A stretch of DNA of 64,000 nucleotides from Amycolatopsis dendrobii (GTDB lineage: Bacteria > Actinomycetota > Actinomycetes > Mycobacteriales > Pseudonocardiaceae), in contig NZ_JACGZW010000013.1 in the NCBI RefSeq assembly GCF_014145675.1, positions 186,001-250,000 of the forward strand, written 5' to 3'. This document shows positions 7,590 to 16,183 of the stretch, piece by piece; the stretch's first letter is position 1; the number at the start of each line of letters is the position of its first letter. Both the position numbers and the translations under genes were made by a program. The notes below the pieces were generated by a model. It searched no databases and was not told the DNA's origin. It was given only the letters and a program-made list of their open reading frames with translations.

Positions 7590-9203
7590 TCAGCGCGCGG
7601 CGCGCGTCGTGCAGGTCGGCTCGCCGGACACCGCGGGAACGGAGACGGCGTTCCAGGCTGCCTTGGTGGCGTTGAACTCGGTGCAGCTGCCCGGGTAGAG
7701 CGCGATCGCGGCCTGGAGAGTCGCCTTGCGGGCCGCCTTGTGGTTCCACGACGAGGTCTTCTTCAGCAGGCCGTTGTAGAAGATCTTGGCGGCCTTCTGG
7801 ATGCCGACACCGGTGACGCTGCTGTTGTTGCAGGTCGGGCTGGCGGGCTTGCCGCCGCCCGGGTTCGAACCCTCGGCGAGCAGATAGAACCAGTGGTTCT
7901 GCGGACCGGCCGCCGCGTGCACCTCGGTGCTCGGGATCGACGACGAGTAGCAGTTCGGGTCGCCGGCCTTCGACGGGTTGTACATGTAGCGGATCGGGCC
8001 CTGGCCGACCAGGTTCACGCCCTCGCCGACCTCGTAGTCCGGCCGGTCCTTCGCGTTGTTCGCATACGCTTCGGTCATCGCGCCGAAGATGTCGCCGGTC
8101 GACTCGTTCAAGCCGCCGTTCTCGTTGCCGGAACCCGCGCCGCCCGGGGTGGTCTGGAAGATGCCGTGCCCGAACTCGTGGCCGACGACGTCCATCGACG
8201 TGGCCTGGCGCTGGTTGTCCTGCGAGTGCCCGAAGTGCGTCGACGAGCCGTCCCAGTAGGCGTTGACGTCGTTGAGGCCGACGGATGCCGGATAACCGCG
8301 TCCGCTGCCGTTGATGCCGTTGCGGCCCAGCCAGTCCTTCAGCATCTTCCACTCGGTCTGGACGCTGAAGAGAGTGTCGACGCAGCCGGTTTCGAGGTTC
8401 GTGCCCGAGCCGTTGCCCCAGCTGTTGTCCGGTCCGCTGTAGACAGACCCGCCCTCGCGGCCGCAGCTGATGCCCGGGCGGCCGGGGTCGCGCATCGAGT
8501 ACGAACTGCCGGAACCGGTGGTGTCGATGGAGACGGTGCCGACGTAGTAGCTGTTGCCGGTGCCCGCCGCGTTCACCGCGTTCGGACCGGCCTGGGACTT
8601 GGCTCCGGAGCTGAAGGTCTTGATGTCGTCCCGCTGGTCGAGCACCGCGCCGGTGGCGGCGTCGACGAACACGTGCAGCCTGCTCGGCGCCGCGGCGGTG
8701 CGCCCGGTGACGACGACCTCGTAGGCCAGTTTCGGATTCGCCCCGGCCAGCACCACCTTTTCGGGTGCGCTCACACTGTCCACAGTGGGCAGTTGGGCGC
8801 GTGCGGTGGAAGCGGCCTTCGCGGCGTCGAGCTCTGCCTGCGTCCCGACGGCGATGGGTGCGGTTTCCGCGGCGCTGGTGTCGCGGACGTTCCCGGCTCC
8901 GTCCGCGACGACGACCGCGTCCCCGCCGACGACCCGCAGGCCTTGGTAGGTGCGCTCGTAGGCGCTGTAGAAGAGTCCGGCGTCGCCCGCGGTCTGGCCG
9001 ACGCGCCGGAACGCCTCCGCCGGGCCGCGGCTGAGCCGGCCGAGCCCGGAGGCGACCGCCTGGTCGGCCGCGCGAGCGGCGGCCGCGTCGGGGGACGCGG
9101 GCTGGGCTTCGGAAGCCGCGCTCGCCGGGACGGCCGGCAACGCGAGGGACATGGCGAGACCGGCGGCGGCCGCCAAGCCCGTGGTGAGTCCGCGATGGGG
9201 CAT
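7590..9203 (-). CDS. Secreted M4-family neutral metallopeptidase (thermolysin type)
   Basis: The 537-residue precursor has a signal peptide (MPHRGLTTGLAAAAGLAMSLALPAVPASA), an inhibitory propeptide with FTP/PepSY features (FRRVGQTAGDAGLFYSAYERTYQGLRVVGGDAVV; LAYEVVVTGRTAAAPSRLHVFVDAATGAVL) and a catalytic domain. The zinc motif HEFGH is at residues 342-346, and the third ligand is Glu367 in GGLNESTGDIFGA. The enzyme is a broad endopeptidase activated by propeptide removal outside the cell. The frame is open upstream, but ATG 9203 is chosen because it starts the signal peptide and has GGAAG just upstream. A TTGACG-17-TTTACT promoter precedes it. It follows no other gene closely. Confidence 0.93.
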   Translation of the reverse strand: MPHRGLTTGLAAAAGLAMSLALPAVPASAASEAQPASPDAAAARAADQAVASGLGRLSRGPAEAFRRVGQTAGDAGLFYSAYERTYQGLRVVGGDAVVVADGAGNVRDTSAAETAPIAVGTQAELDAAKAASTARAQLPTVDSVSAPEKVVLAGANPKLAYEVVVTGRTAAAPSRLHVFVDAATGAVLDQRDDIKTFSSGAKSQAGPNAVNAAGTGNSYYVGTVSIDTTGSGSSYSMRDPGRPGISCGREGGSVYSGPDNSWGNGSGTNLETGCVDTLFSVQTEWKMLKDWLGRNGINGSGRGYPASVGLNDVNAYWDGSSTHFGHSQDNQRQATSMDVVGHEFGHGIFQTTPGGAGSGNENGGLNESTGDIFGAMTEAYANNAKDRPDYEVGEGVNLVGQGPIRYMYNPSKAGDPNCYSSSIPSTEVHAAAGPQNHWFYLLAEGSNPGGGKPASPTCNNSSVTGVGIQKAAKIFYNGLLKKTSSWNHKAARKATLQAAIALYPGSCTEFNATKAAWNAVSVPAVSGEPTCTTRAAR

Positions 9204-9666
9204 CGAGGTCTTCCTTCCATGAAGGCAGGACGATGGGTGCGGGGAGAGGGAACGCGCCCGGCCGCTCACGGTGGGTATGCGGCCGAGCACAGTCGAGTAA
9301 AGGATCGGCGCAGAGGGGCGTCAATGCTCCAAACGGACCAACGGAATGTTCCGGATTCGGCGGTCAATTGGTATATGCCTTGCCGGTGCTGGGATTCCTC
9401 GCGCGTTCGGCGCTCAGCCGACTTTCGTAGGGAATGTCCCGGGTGCCGTACGAATGTCGGAAGAGTCCGGGCTGCGCAATGGCCGGGCGGAGGGGGAAGA
9501 GCGATTCCCCGGCGGGCGCGCGTTCGGCGGTGCCCGCTGCGGGTGGGCGAGGTGCTGCCCGGCGAACTCGATGGGCTCGCGGCGTCGACCCGCCGGACCA
9601 GAGCGCCGCCCGACCTGATTCCCGGACTCCCGGAACCTGTTCGCTGACTGGGACGACGTCGATGCC
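9204..9666. other. Non-coding interval upstream of the M4 peptidase gene
   Basis: About 460 bases separate the M4 gene start from the hydrolase gene end. It holds the peptidase promoter and an ordinary-looking 5' leader of about 85 bases. Short open frames on both strands show no recognisable protein, and I see no repeat or clear terminator for the hydrolase operon. Confidence 0.5.
9296..9324 (-). promoter_or_regulatory. Promoter of the M4 metallopeptidase gene
   Basis: Read leftward, TTGACG (9324-9319) and TTTACT (9301-9296) are separated by 17 bp, close to a housekeeping sigma promoter. Transcription would begin near 9289, giving a leader of about 85 bases before the ATG at 9203. Confidence 0.6.
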
Positions 9667-10329
9667 TCAGCGAGGTCCGGGCCGGCACCCCTCCGGCCCT
9701 GTCATGGCCGCGCACACTTCGGCGGCCGCTGTCCACAGTCCGAAATGGCCGGTCGCGACGGTCCGGCACACCATCCCCTGTTCCCGGGCGCGGGCAGACA
9801 TAGCCGAGAAAGGAGAGTGCTCGCCGAAAAGAACGCAGCGGCCAGGCGGCCGCGGGCCGGCAGACGGCGGCGGCAAGGGTTCTTCGTGGCTGGCGAGGTC
9901 GATCGGCCGCAGCCGGGAGACCACGTCGGCGTGGGTGAACCCGAGCGCGTCGAGCCCGAACGGCGGCACGGTCCGGCCCGACGGGTCGTGGGAACGCGCC
10001 GCCTCGGCGAACAGCCGACGCAGCATCGGCATCAGGTCGAACGCGGATTCACCGGGCGAGGGAAGGAAAGCGTCGAGATAGATCGCTTCGCGCACCTGCT
10101 CCGGATGCGCGTCCGCGACCCCGGCGACGACCATTCCGCCGTAACTGTGGCCGACGAGGACGACCTGGTCTTCCAGCAGCAGCGCGACTTCGTCGAGGTG
10201 CTGCACCAAGCCTGGGCCAGTGAGCGTGGGCGCGGCAACGGTGTGCCCTTGTTCGGACAACCGCGCCGCGATCCGGTCCCATACCCAACCGCCGCACCAC
10301 GAGCCGTGCACCAGGACGTAGTGGCTCAC
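9667..10329 (-). CDS. Alpha/beta hydrolase
   Basis: This 220-residue serine hydrolase has the oxyanion motif HGSWCGGWVWD near its N-terminus, the nucleophile elbow GHSYGGM, an acid region at AIYLDAFLP and the catalytic histidine in TGHFGLW. It resembles the compact esterase/MhpC-like hydrolases often found with aromatic or polyketide-modifying enzymes. The GTG start overlaps the stop codon of the RidA gene (GTGA), so the two are translationally coupled, and the FAD monooxygenase lies just upstream of both. The operon order suggests oxidation of an aromatic substrate, imine/enamine clean-up and hydrolysis, but no substrate can be named. Confidence 0.85.
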   Translation of the reverse strand: MSHYVLVHGSWCGGWVWDRIAARLSEQGHTVAAPTLTGPGLVQHLDEVALLLEDQVVLVGHSYGGMVVAGVADAHPEQVREAIYLDAFLPSPGESAFDLMPMLRRLFAEAARSHDPSGRTVPPFGLDALGFTHADVVSRLRPIDLASHEEPLPPPSAGPRPPGRCVLFGEHSPFSAMSARAREQGMVCRTVATGHFGLWTAAAEVCAAMTGPEGCRPGPR

Positions 10330-10715
10330 GGCGTGGGCACTTTCGCGACGACGTCGACCTCGACCAGCACATCGGGGGCGAACAGTGCGGCGACCCCGAC
10401 CATCGTGCTCGCCGGCGCTGTGGGCACGCCTTCGCGCAGCGCGCCGAAGAGGCCGGAGATCAGCTCGGGGCGGTAGTCCACGACGTAGACGGTTTCCTTG
10501 ACGACATCCTCGCGTCCGCAACCGACCGCGGCGAGCGCGATGTCGAGGTTCTGCGCGATCCGCCGCATCTGGGTCGCGTGGTCCTCGCCGCACAGGTTCC
10601 CGTGCTCGTCCCAGGCGACTTGCCCGGAAAGGAAAGCGAGGTCGCCGACGCGCACGACCGGAGTGAAGGCCCCGGGAGAGCGGTGGAGTCCGGCGGGCGT
10701 CAGGTGCTCGGTCAT
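10326..10715 (-). CDS. RidA/YjgF-family protein
   Basis: The 129-residue protein has the RidA fold signatures VVRVGDLAFLSGQVAWDEHGN, the central AQNLDIALAAVGCGREDVVKETVYVVDY and PASTMVGVAALFAPDVLVEVDVVA near the C-terminus. RidA proteins hydrolyse reactive enamines or imines released by PLP and flavin enzymes and act as trimers; several relatives are pathway deaminases in aromatic catabolism. The ATG overlaps the upstream monooxygenase stop as ATGA and its own stop overlaps the hydrolase start, so it is the middle gene of a coupled three-gene operon. An arginine typical of strict RidA enzymes is not obvious in the last strand, so it may be a subfamily member with another role. Confidence 0.85.
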   Translation of the reverse strand: MTEHLTPAGLHRSPGAFTPVVRVGDLAFLSGQVAWDEHGNLCGEDHATQMRRIAQNLDIALAAVGCGREDVVKETVYVVDYRPELISGLFGALREGVPTAPASTMVGVAALFAPDVLVEVDVVAKVPTP

Positions 10716-12160
10716 CGCCGCACCGCCGCTCCGGCCCAGTCGGTGATCGCGGCTTCCCGGAGCGCGGCGTCCGGCGGATCGGTTGCGCGGCGGACCCACG
10801 CGATGTGTCCGTCGGGCCGGACGAGGAGTTCGCTGAGGTTCTCGGGTCTGGTGCCGGCCACCGTGATCCGGTCTTTCCACCCCTCGGCGACCTGTTCCGC
10901 GCCGTCCCCGAAGTAAGCGAAGGTGCCGCTGTGCACCAGATCCGCGCCTTCCGGCCCGAACATCCGGCCGGTCGCGCGGGCGCCGATGAGCGGGTCGCCC
11001 TCCGGTGCCGGATAGGACGTCGACAGCGCGGACACCAGACCGGCCAGCCGGGCGTTGACCTCGGGGATTTCGAGCAGCGAATCCAGCAGTCCGCGCAGCG
11101 CGGCGACCGGGCGCTGGTAGCCGGGAACCAGGGTGAGTTCCAGCAGCAGCGTCTGGGCCCGGGTGTTGTCGGTGACGAGCTGCCCCGCCGGGAACCGCTC
11201 CGCGTGGTAGGTGTCGAGCAGGCCCGGCGGCGCCCAGCCGGTGATCTCGGCGGCGAGTTTCCAGCCGAGGTTCATCGCGTCCTGCAAACCGGTGTTGAGG
11301 CCCTGGCCCGCCGCCGGGAAATGGATGTGCGCCGCGTCGCCCGCGACGAAAACGCGGCCGGACCGGTAATTCTCGGCCAGCCGCGTGGCGTTGCCGAACC
11401 GCGAAAGCCAGCGCGGCTCCGCGATGCCGAAGGACGTCCCCGTCAGCTCCACCAGCGTCGCGCGGAACTCCTCGAAGGTCACGGGTTCCGTTGCCGGGAC
11501 ACGCATCCGCTCCGGACTGGTGACCACGATGCGGGTCAGTCCTCCGGAAAGCGGGGCGATCAGCAGGGGAGTCCGTCCGGCCGCGGCGATCGCCTCCTGG
11601 TCGGCGACGGCGAAGTCGCCGAGCATCGAGCTCATCGTGCCGTCCGAGCCCGGGAAACGGATGCCGGCTGACTCCCGGACCTTGCTCCGGCCCCCGTCGC
11701 AGCCCACGAGATACGCGGCGCGCAGCCGGAAGTCCCCGTCCGGCCCGATGCCCGCGACGTCGACCCCGTTGTCGTCCTGGGCCAGCGACACGACTTCGTG
11801 CCCGTAGGAGATTTCGGCGCCGAGTTCCCGTGCGCGTTCTTCGAGCAGTTGCTCGGTCCGCGCCTGCTCCAGAAACAGCGTGTAGCCGTGGCGAGTGTCC
11901 AGCACGGAGAAGTCGAGCCTCCGCGACAGCCCGGCGAAATGCCAGCCCGGCACGGTTCGGCCCTGGGCGAGAAACCGGTCGGCGATGCCGCGCAGCTCGA
12001 GGATCTCGATGCTGCGCGGATGCAGCGTGAGCGCGCGCGACTGCCCGTGCCGCGCTTGCTGTCGTTCGAGGATCCGGACCCGCACTCCGGCCAGCGCCAG
12101 TTCGGCGCCGAGCAGCAGCCCCGTCGGGCCCGCCCCGCTGATCACGACATCGGTGTCCAC
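10712..12160 (-). CDS. FAD-dependent aromatic-ring monooxygenase (PheA/TfdB type)
   Basis: This class A flavoprotein monooxygenase of 482 residues hydroxylates aromatic rings using NAD(P)H. It shows the Rossmann motif VVISGAGPTGLLLGAELALAG at the N-terminus, the CDGGRSKVRESAGI motif that binds both cofactors and the GD motif RVFVAGDAAHIHFPAAGQGLNTGLQDAMNLGWKL. A thioredoxin-like C-terminal extension is present, as in the RdmE/MhpA group of polyketide and phenol hydroxylases. The GTG at 12160 has GGAGG seven bases upstream and is preferred; an ATG at 12193 is possible. It heads the monooxygenase-RidA-hydrolase operon and is divergent from a TetR gene that probably represses it. Confidence 0.88.
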   Translation of the reverse strand: MDTDVVISGAGPTGLLLGAELALAGVRVRILERQQARHGQSRALTLHPRSIEILELRGIADRFLAQGRTVPGWHFAGLSRRLDFSVLDTRHGYTLFLEQARTEQLLEERARELGAEISYGHEVVSLAQDDNGVDVAGIGPDGDFRLRAAYLVGCDGGRSKVRESAGIRFPGSDGTMSSMLGDFAVADQEAIAAAGRTPLLIAPLSGGLTRIVVTSPERMRVPATEPVTFEEFRATLVELTGTSFGIAEPRWLSRFGNATRLAENYRSGRVFVAGDAAHIHFPAAGQGLNTGLQDAMNLGWKLAAEITGWAPPGLLDTYHAERFPAGQLVTDNTRAQTLLLELTLVPGYQRPVAALRGLLDSLLEIPEVNARLAGLVSALSTSYPAPEGDPLIGARATGRMFGPEGADLVHSGTFAYFGDGAEQVAEGWKDRITVAGTRPENLSELLVRPDGHIAWVRRATDPPDAALREAAITDWAGAAVRR

Positions 12161-12207
12161 AACCGCCTCCACTATTTTCCGAACGATGTTCATTTAAACC
12201 TGCCGCC

Positions 12208-12236
12208 AGTGTCCTGAGGAAGCGCGAAGCTGTCAA
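12208..12236 (-). promoter_or_regulatory. Promoter of the monooxygenase operon
   Basis: Read leftward, TTGACA (12236-12231) and GACACT (12213-12208) are spaced by 17 bp, with transcription expected near 12201. The element lies in the 100-bp gap shared with the divergent TetR gene, so it is the likely target of that repressor. Confidence 0.6.
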
Positions 12237-12260
12237 ACACGCTGCTAGGCTCACCTCGAC

Positions 12261-12908
12261 ATGACCGCGCACCAGCCCCGCACCCGAGGACGTCCGCCCG
12301 CCGCCGACCGGGCCCACGTCACCGCCGCCGCGCTCCGGCTGCTCGACGAAGAGGGCCTCGACGCGCTCACCATGCGAAAACTGGCCACCGCGGTCGGCGT
12401 CCAAGCGGGCACGCTCTACGGCTACTTCCCGACCAAAACGGCCTTGCTGACCGCGATGGCCGAGTCGATGCTGAACGGCTGCCGCGCCGCCGCCGACGAA
12501 ATCGCCGATCCGCGCGAACGGGTGCTGACCCTCGCGAGAAGCCTGCGCACCGCGCTCCTGTCCTATCGCGACGGTGCGCGGGTGTACGCGGGCACGCACG
12601 CCGTCGGACCGAACACCCTAGGCTTCGCCGAAGCCCTCAACGGCGCTTTGCGAGAGTCCGGCCTCGACGCCGCGGCGGCGATGAAAACCGCACTGCTGGT
12701 CCTGCACTTCGCGACCGGCCACGCACTGGAGGAACAAGCAGCGATCCAGTCCGGCCCCGACCTGCCCGTCGGCATCGACCGCCTGCGCGAGGCGATCCAG
12801 GACGGGGATTATCCGCATCTCGCCGAGGCACAGGACCATCTGACCGGAGCGGACTTCGCCGAACTTTTCGAGCAGGGCTTGCGCTTGCTCACCGCGGACC
12901 TGCCCTGA
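12261..12908 (+). CDS. TetR-family transcriptional regulator
   Basis: The 215-residue protein has an N-terminal TetR helix-turn-helix (HVTAAALRLLDEEGLDALTMRKLATAVGVQAGTLYGYFPTKTALLTAMAESM) and a C-terminal ligand domain of the TetR_C type (RVYAGTHAVGP...FATGHALEEQAAIQ). Such repressors release DNA on binding a small hydrophobic or drug-like ligand. It faces the monooxygenase operon and probably controls it and itself. TAGGCT lies ten bases before the ATG, so the transcript may have almost no leader. Its last 50 codons are repeated in degenerate form directly downstream. Confidence 0.9.
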   Translation: MTAHQPRTRGRPPAADRAHVTAAALRLLDEEGLDALTMRKLATAVGVQAGTLYGYFPTKTALLTAMAESMLNGCRAAADEIADPRERVLTLARSLRTALLSYRDGARVYAGTHAVGPNTLGFAEALNGALRESGLDAAAAMKTALLVLHFATGHALEEQAAIQSGPDLPVGIDRLREAIQDGDYPHLAEAQDHLTGADFAELFEQGLRLLTADLP

Positions 12909-13143
12909 CGGCCGGGTTTCACCGTGCTGTCCACGGTTCCGGTGCCGGGCTTGAGGAACGGGTCGCGTCCCGGACCTGCCCGTCGGCATCGGCCGCCAGC
13001 GCGAGGCGATCCGGTGCGAGGGTTATCCACGTATCGGCGAGGCGCAGGATTGCCTGACCGCAGCGGCCCTGCCCGAAGGGCGGATTTCACCGCACTGTCC
13101 ACGGTTCCCGCGCGTCGTGGGCCCGGCTTGAGAAACGGGCAGC
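12759..13143 (+). repeat. Decayed tandem duplication of the TetR gene 3' end
   Basis: The segment 12759-12970 (TetR codons 167 to stop plus about 60 bases downstream) recurs at 12973-13143, an offset of 214 bp. The copy keeps GACCTGCCCGTCGGCATCG, then a diverged version of the rest, lacks roughly 45 bases near the TetR stop, and repeats TTTCACCG...CTGTCCACGGTTCC. A third trace of this tail, GGATTTCACCGTGTTGCC, lies at the end of the next gene. It is non-coding filler between the TetR and AraC genes. Confidence 0.7.
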
Positions 13144-13181
13144 GACCCAGTTCTGCCCGGACCCGCCCTGTCGGCCGGATT

Positions 13182-14162
13182 TCACCGTGTTGCCAACGCC
13201 TCCGGGGCGTTGTGGGCCCGCCGGTAAGCCAGCGGCGACAGACCCAGGTTGGCGTAGAAATGCTTGCGCAGCGCGACCGGATCGCCGAAACCGCACGCCG
13301 TCGCGATGCGCGCGACGGGCAGGCCGGTGGTCTCCAGCAGCAGCCGGGCGTGCGCGAGCCGTTGCTGTGCCAGCCATTTCAGCGGGCTGCTGCCGACCTC
13401 GCTGCGGAATCGCCGGGTGAAGGTGCGCGCGCTCATGTGCGAATGCCGCGCCATGTCGTCGAGGGTGATCGGTTCGGCCAGCCGGTCCAGCGCCCACTGC
13501 CGGGTCGCCGACGTCGAGCGGTCGGCGTCGTGCGGAACCGGGTGCTCGATGAACTGCGCTTGCCCGCCCTCCCGCCACGGCGCCACCACACACCGGCGCG
13601 CGGCGGCCGATGCCACTGCCGCGCCGTGGTCTCGGCGGACCAAGTGCAGGCATAAGTCGATACCGGCCGCTCCGCCCGCGGAGGTGAGGATGCGGTCGTT
13701 GTCGACGAACAGCACATCCGGGTCGACTTCGACCTGGGGGAACAGCCGTGCCAGCGCGTCGCACAGGGCCCAGTGCGTGGTGGCCCGCGCGCCGTCCAGC
13801 AGGCCGGCCGCCGCGAGGAGGAACGCCGAGGTGCACAGGCTGACGATGCGGGTCCGCGGCCCGATCCGGTCCAGCGCGGCGGCGATGTCCCCGGGAAGTT
13901 CGCCGGTCGCCAGCAGGTGTTCGCCGGGCTCCTGGGTGGCGAGCACGACGGTGTCCGCGGTCGCCAGCGCCGATTCGTCGTGCTCGACGACGATCCGGTA
14001 GTCCTCGTGCGTGCGCACCGGACGGCCGCCGAGCGAGCAGGTCGCGACGGAGTACAGCCGGGTCCCGTCCGGTTCGCAGGCCTCGTTGAACACCCGCGCC
14101 GGGATGCCCAGGTCCAGGGGCAGGACACCGTCGAGGGCGAGAACTGCGACACGATGCGGCAT
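13182..14162 (-). CDS. GlxA-type AraC-family regulator
   Basis: The 326-residue product joins an N-terminal DJ-1/PfpI-like amidotransferase-fold domain (VAVLALDGVLPLDLGIPARVF; RIVSLCTSAFLLAAAGLLDGARATTHW, with the conserved cysteine position) to a C-terminal AraC/XylS DNA-binding domain (ITLDDMARHSHMSARTFTRRFRSEVGSSPLKWLAQQRLAHARLLLETT ... IATACGFGDPVALRKHFYANLGLSPLAYRR). Such regulators sense small metabolites and usually control a neighbouring gene, here probably the divergent oxidoreductase. The ATG at 14162 has TACTAT seven bases upstream and no Shine-Dalgarno, so the message is probably leaderless. Confidence 0.9.
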   Translation of the reverse strand: MPHRVAVLALDGVLPLDLGIPARVFNEACEPDGTRLYSVATCSLGGRPVRTHEDYRIVVEHDESALATADTVVLATQEPGEHLLATGELPGDIAAALDRIGPRTRIVSLCTSAFLLAAAGLLDGARATTHWALCDALARLFPQVEVDPDVLFVDNDRILTSAGGAAGIDLCLHLVRRDHGAAVASAAARRCVVAPWREGGQAQFIEHPVPHDADRSTSATRQWALDRLAEPITLDDMARHSHMSARTFTRRFRSEVGSSPLKWLAQQRLAHARLLLETTGLPVARIATACGFGDPVALRKHFYANLGLSPLAYRRAHNAPEALATR

Positions 14163-14169
14163 GGCTGGA

Positions 14170-14175
14170 ATAGTA
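14170..14175 (-). promoter_or_regulatory. Putative -10 box of a leaderless promoter
   Basis: TACTAT on the minus strand ends seven bases before the ATG at 14162. It lies in the 120-bp gap shared with the divergent oxidoreductase gene. Confidence 0.5.
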
Positions 14176-14282
14176 CGATAGGTGTCTTCCCGGCCACTCA
14201 CTCCTCGCCGCGAACGCGGGCCACTCTGGTCTGGCGCCGCAGTCCCGGCGCGCGATCAACGACAGGAATGAGCGAGAACACC

Positions 14283-15245
14283 ATGAGCGAGCACATGCGG
14301 GCGATCACCATCCGGGAGTTCGGCGGGCCGGAGGTGCTGACCGCCGAGCAGGTCGCGCGACCCGAGCCGCTGCCGACCGAGGTGCTGGTGCGCGTGCGCG
14401 CCGCCGGGGTCAACCCGGTGGACTGGAAGACCCGCGAAGGCCACGGGATGGCGGGAATGCAGACGTTCCCGCTGGTCTTGGGCTGGGACGTCTCCGGCGT
14501 CGTCGAAGAGGCCGGCTTCGGCGTCACCACCCTCGCGCCGGGCGACGAGGTCTACGCCATGCCTTGGTTCCCTCGCGCCGCGGGCGGTTACGCCGAGTTC
14601 GTCACGGCCCCGGCCCGGCAGTGGGCTCGGAAGCCAGCCAGCCTCGACCACGTGCACGCGGCCGCCGTGCCGCTGGCGGCGTTGACCGCGTGGCAGGCGT
14701 TGGCCGACACAGCTCAGGTGCAGGCCGGACAGCGAGTCCTGATCACGGCCGCTGCCGGCGGGGTGGGCCACTTCGCGGTCCAGTTCGCGCGGCACCTCGG
14801 CGCCCACGTGATCGCCACCGCCAGCGCCGCCCGGCACGCGTGGCTCGAGGAACTCGGCGCCGTCGAGACCATCGACTACACCACGACCCGCTTCGAGGAC
14901 GTCGCCAACGACGTGGACGTCGTCATCGACCTGATCGGCGACGCGAAGGACCAGACCAGTACCCGCTCGCTCAAGACGGTGCGCCCCGGCGGCCTGCTGG
15001 TCGCCGTCCCCTCCGGTGTTTCGCCGGAACTGGCCCAGGCAGCGAAAGCCGCTGGTGTGCGCGTCACGCCGTTCCTCGTCGAGCCGGACGGCACCGCGCT
15101 GACCACGATCGCGGGCCTGATCGACGCGGGGGAGGTCGCCGTCGAGGTGGAGGAAACCTTCCCGCTGGACCAGGCGGCGGAGGCGCATGCCCGCGGCGCG
15201 GCCGGTCGCACCCGCGGCAAGCTCGTCCTCACTGTCGCGGAGTAG
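14283..15245 (+). CDS. NADP-dependent oxidoreductase, quinone-reductase-like MDR family
   Basis: The 320-residue protein is a zinc-free medium-chain dehydrogenase/reductase. The N-terminal catalytic domain has RAAGVNPVDWKTREG and LGWDVSGVVEEAG; the cofactor domain has VLITAAAGGVGHFAVQFARHLGAHVIATAS, the AxxGGVG motif typical of NADPH:quinone oxidoreductases. No structural-zinc cysteines are visible. It probably reduces quinones or activated alkenes. Two in-frame ATGs occur, at 14268 and 14283, and the bases around each are nearly identical (ATGAGCGAG), so the precise start is uncertain; I use the second. It is divergent from the GlxA-type regulator, which may respond to its substrate. Confidence 0.88.
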   Translation: MSEHMRAITIREFGGPEVLTAEQVARPEPLPTEVLVRVRAAGVNPVDWKTREGHGMAGMQTFPLVLGWDVSGVVEEAGFGVTTLAPGDEVYAMPWFPRAAGGYAEFVTAPARQWARKPASLDHVHAAAVPLAALTAWQALADTAQVQAGQRVLITAAAGGVGHFAVQFARHLGAHVIATASAARHAWLEELGAVETIDYTTTRFEDVANDVDVVIDLIGDAKDQTSTRSLKTVRPGGLLVAVPSGVSPELAQAAKAAGVRVTPFLVEPDGTALTTIAGLIDAGEVAVEVEETFPLDQAAEAHARGAAGRTRGKLVLTVAE

Positions 15246-15265
15246 GGGGAGCACGACCGGATGGA

Positions 15266-15271
15266 TAGAGT
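15266..15271 (+). promoter_or_regulatory. Putative -10 box of a leaderless promoter
   Basis: TAGAGT ends six bases before the ATG at 15278, in the short gap after the oxidoreductase gene. Confidence 0.45.
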
Positions 15272-15277
15272 TCGCGG

Positions 15278-16183
15278 ATGGCGGTGCTGGAGATCTCCGA
15301 TCTGGTGGCGGAGTGGGATCCGTCGACCGGCGAACGCCTTCCGGTCCTCCGGGCGGACGTGGTCGCCGCGCTGCGCGCGGCCGGTGACGAACGGGCGGCC
15401 CGGATCGTGCGGCGGATCCCCGTCCTCGGCGAGGTATTGGATCCCGCGGCGGTGGACCGGCTGCTGATCCGGGCCCACACCGAGTTGCAGCGGCTCAACG
15501 AGGAAGTGCGGATGGCGCAGCGCTTCGCTGAACTGCTGGCGCCGATCCTCGCCGCGGTCCGGGCGCGGGGGATCCGCCCGCGGGTGGTGGACATCGGCTG
15601 CGGGTTGGGGTTCATCGTGCGCAGCCTGGCCAGTTCCGGTGTGCTCGGCCGCGACGTCGACCTGGTGGGTGTGGATTTCAACCGCGCTCTCGTGGCCGAA
15701 GCGAGCAGACTGGCCGAAGACGAGCGACTCCCGTGCGCGTTCGTGTGCGGGGACGCGTTCGCGCTGGCCGAGGACGCCACCGTGTACCTGTCCAGCGGGG
15801 TGCTGCACCATTTCCCGGCCGACGCGCTGCCGGATTTCTTTCGCGCCCAAGACCGCGCGGGCACGGAGGCGTTCATCCACTACGACCTCGCCGCGACCCG
15901 GCTGGCGCCGTTCGGCGCCTGGCTGTTCCACCGGGCCCGGATGCGGGAACCGCTGGGACGGCACGACGGCGTCGCCTCCGCGCGGCGCGCCCACGGCGAC
16001 CCGGTGCTGCTGTCGGCCGCCGCGCACGCGGCCGGGATGGAAACGTTTCTCTTCGAAGCGACCAAGTACACCAACCCGCTCTGCGCGGCGATGCGTCCGG
16101 TTGTCGGCCTCCGTCCGCAGCTGACCGGCGACGTCCTTCGCGCGCTGGGACGCCGCGCCCGCGGGCTGGCTCCAGCGAGATGA
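15278..16183 (+). CDS. Class I SAM-dependent methyltransferase
   Basis: The 301-residue protein carries the SAM-binding motif I RVVDIGCGLGFIVRSL near residues 107-122, an acidic motif II region DLVGVDFNRALVAEASRLAED and a motif III-like ATVYLSSGVLHHF. An all-helical N-terminal 90 residues (LRAAGDERAARIVRRIPVLGEVLDPAAVDRLL) precedes it. The acceptor is unknown. Its stop overlaps the start of a small membrane protein gene (ATGA), so the pair is co-translated; this might mean a lipid or membrane-linked substrate. The start is preceded by a leaderless-type -10 box rather than a ribosome site. Confidence 0.8.
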   Translation: MAVLEISDLVAEWDPSTGERLPVLRADVVAALRAAGDERAARIVRRIPVLGEVLDPAAVDRLLIRAHTELQRLNEEVRMAQRFAELLAPILAAVRARGIRPRVVDIGCGLGFIVRSLASSGVLGRDVDLVGVDFNRALVAEASRLAEDERLPCAFVCGDAFALAEDATVYLSSGVLHHFPADALPDFFRAQDRAGTEAFIHYDLAATRLAPFGAWLFHRARMREPLGRHDGVASARRAHGDPVLLSAAAHAAGMETFLFEATKYTNPLCAAMRPVVGLRPQLTGDVLRALGRRARGLAPAR

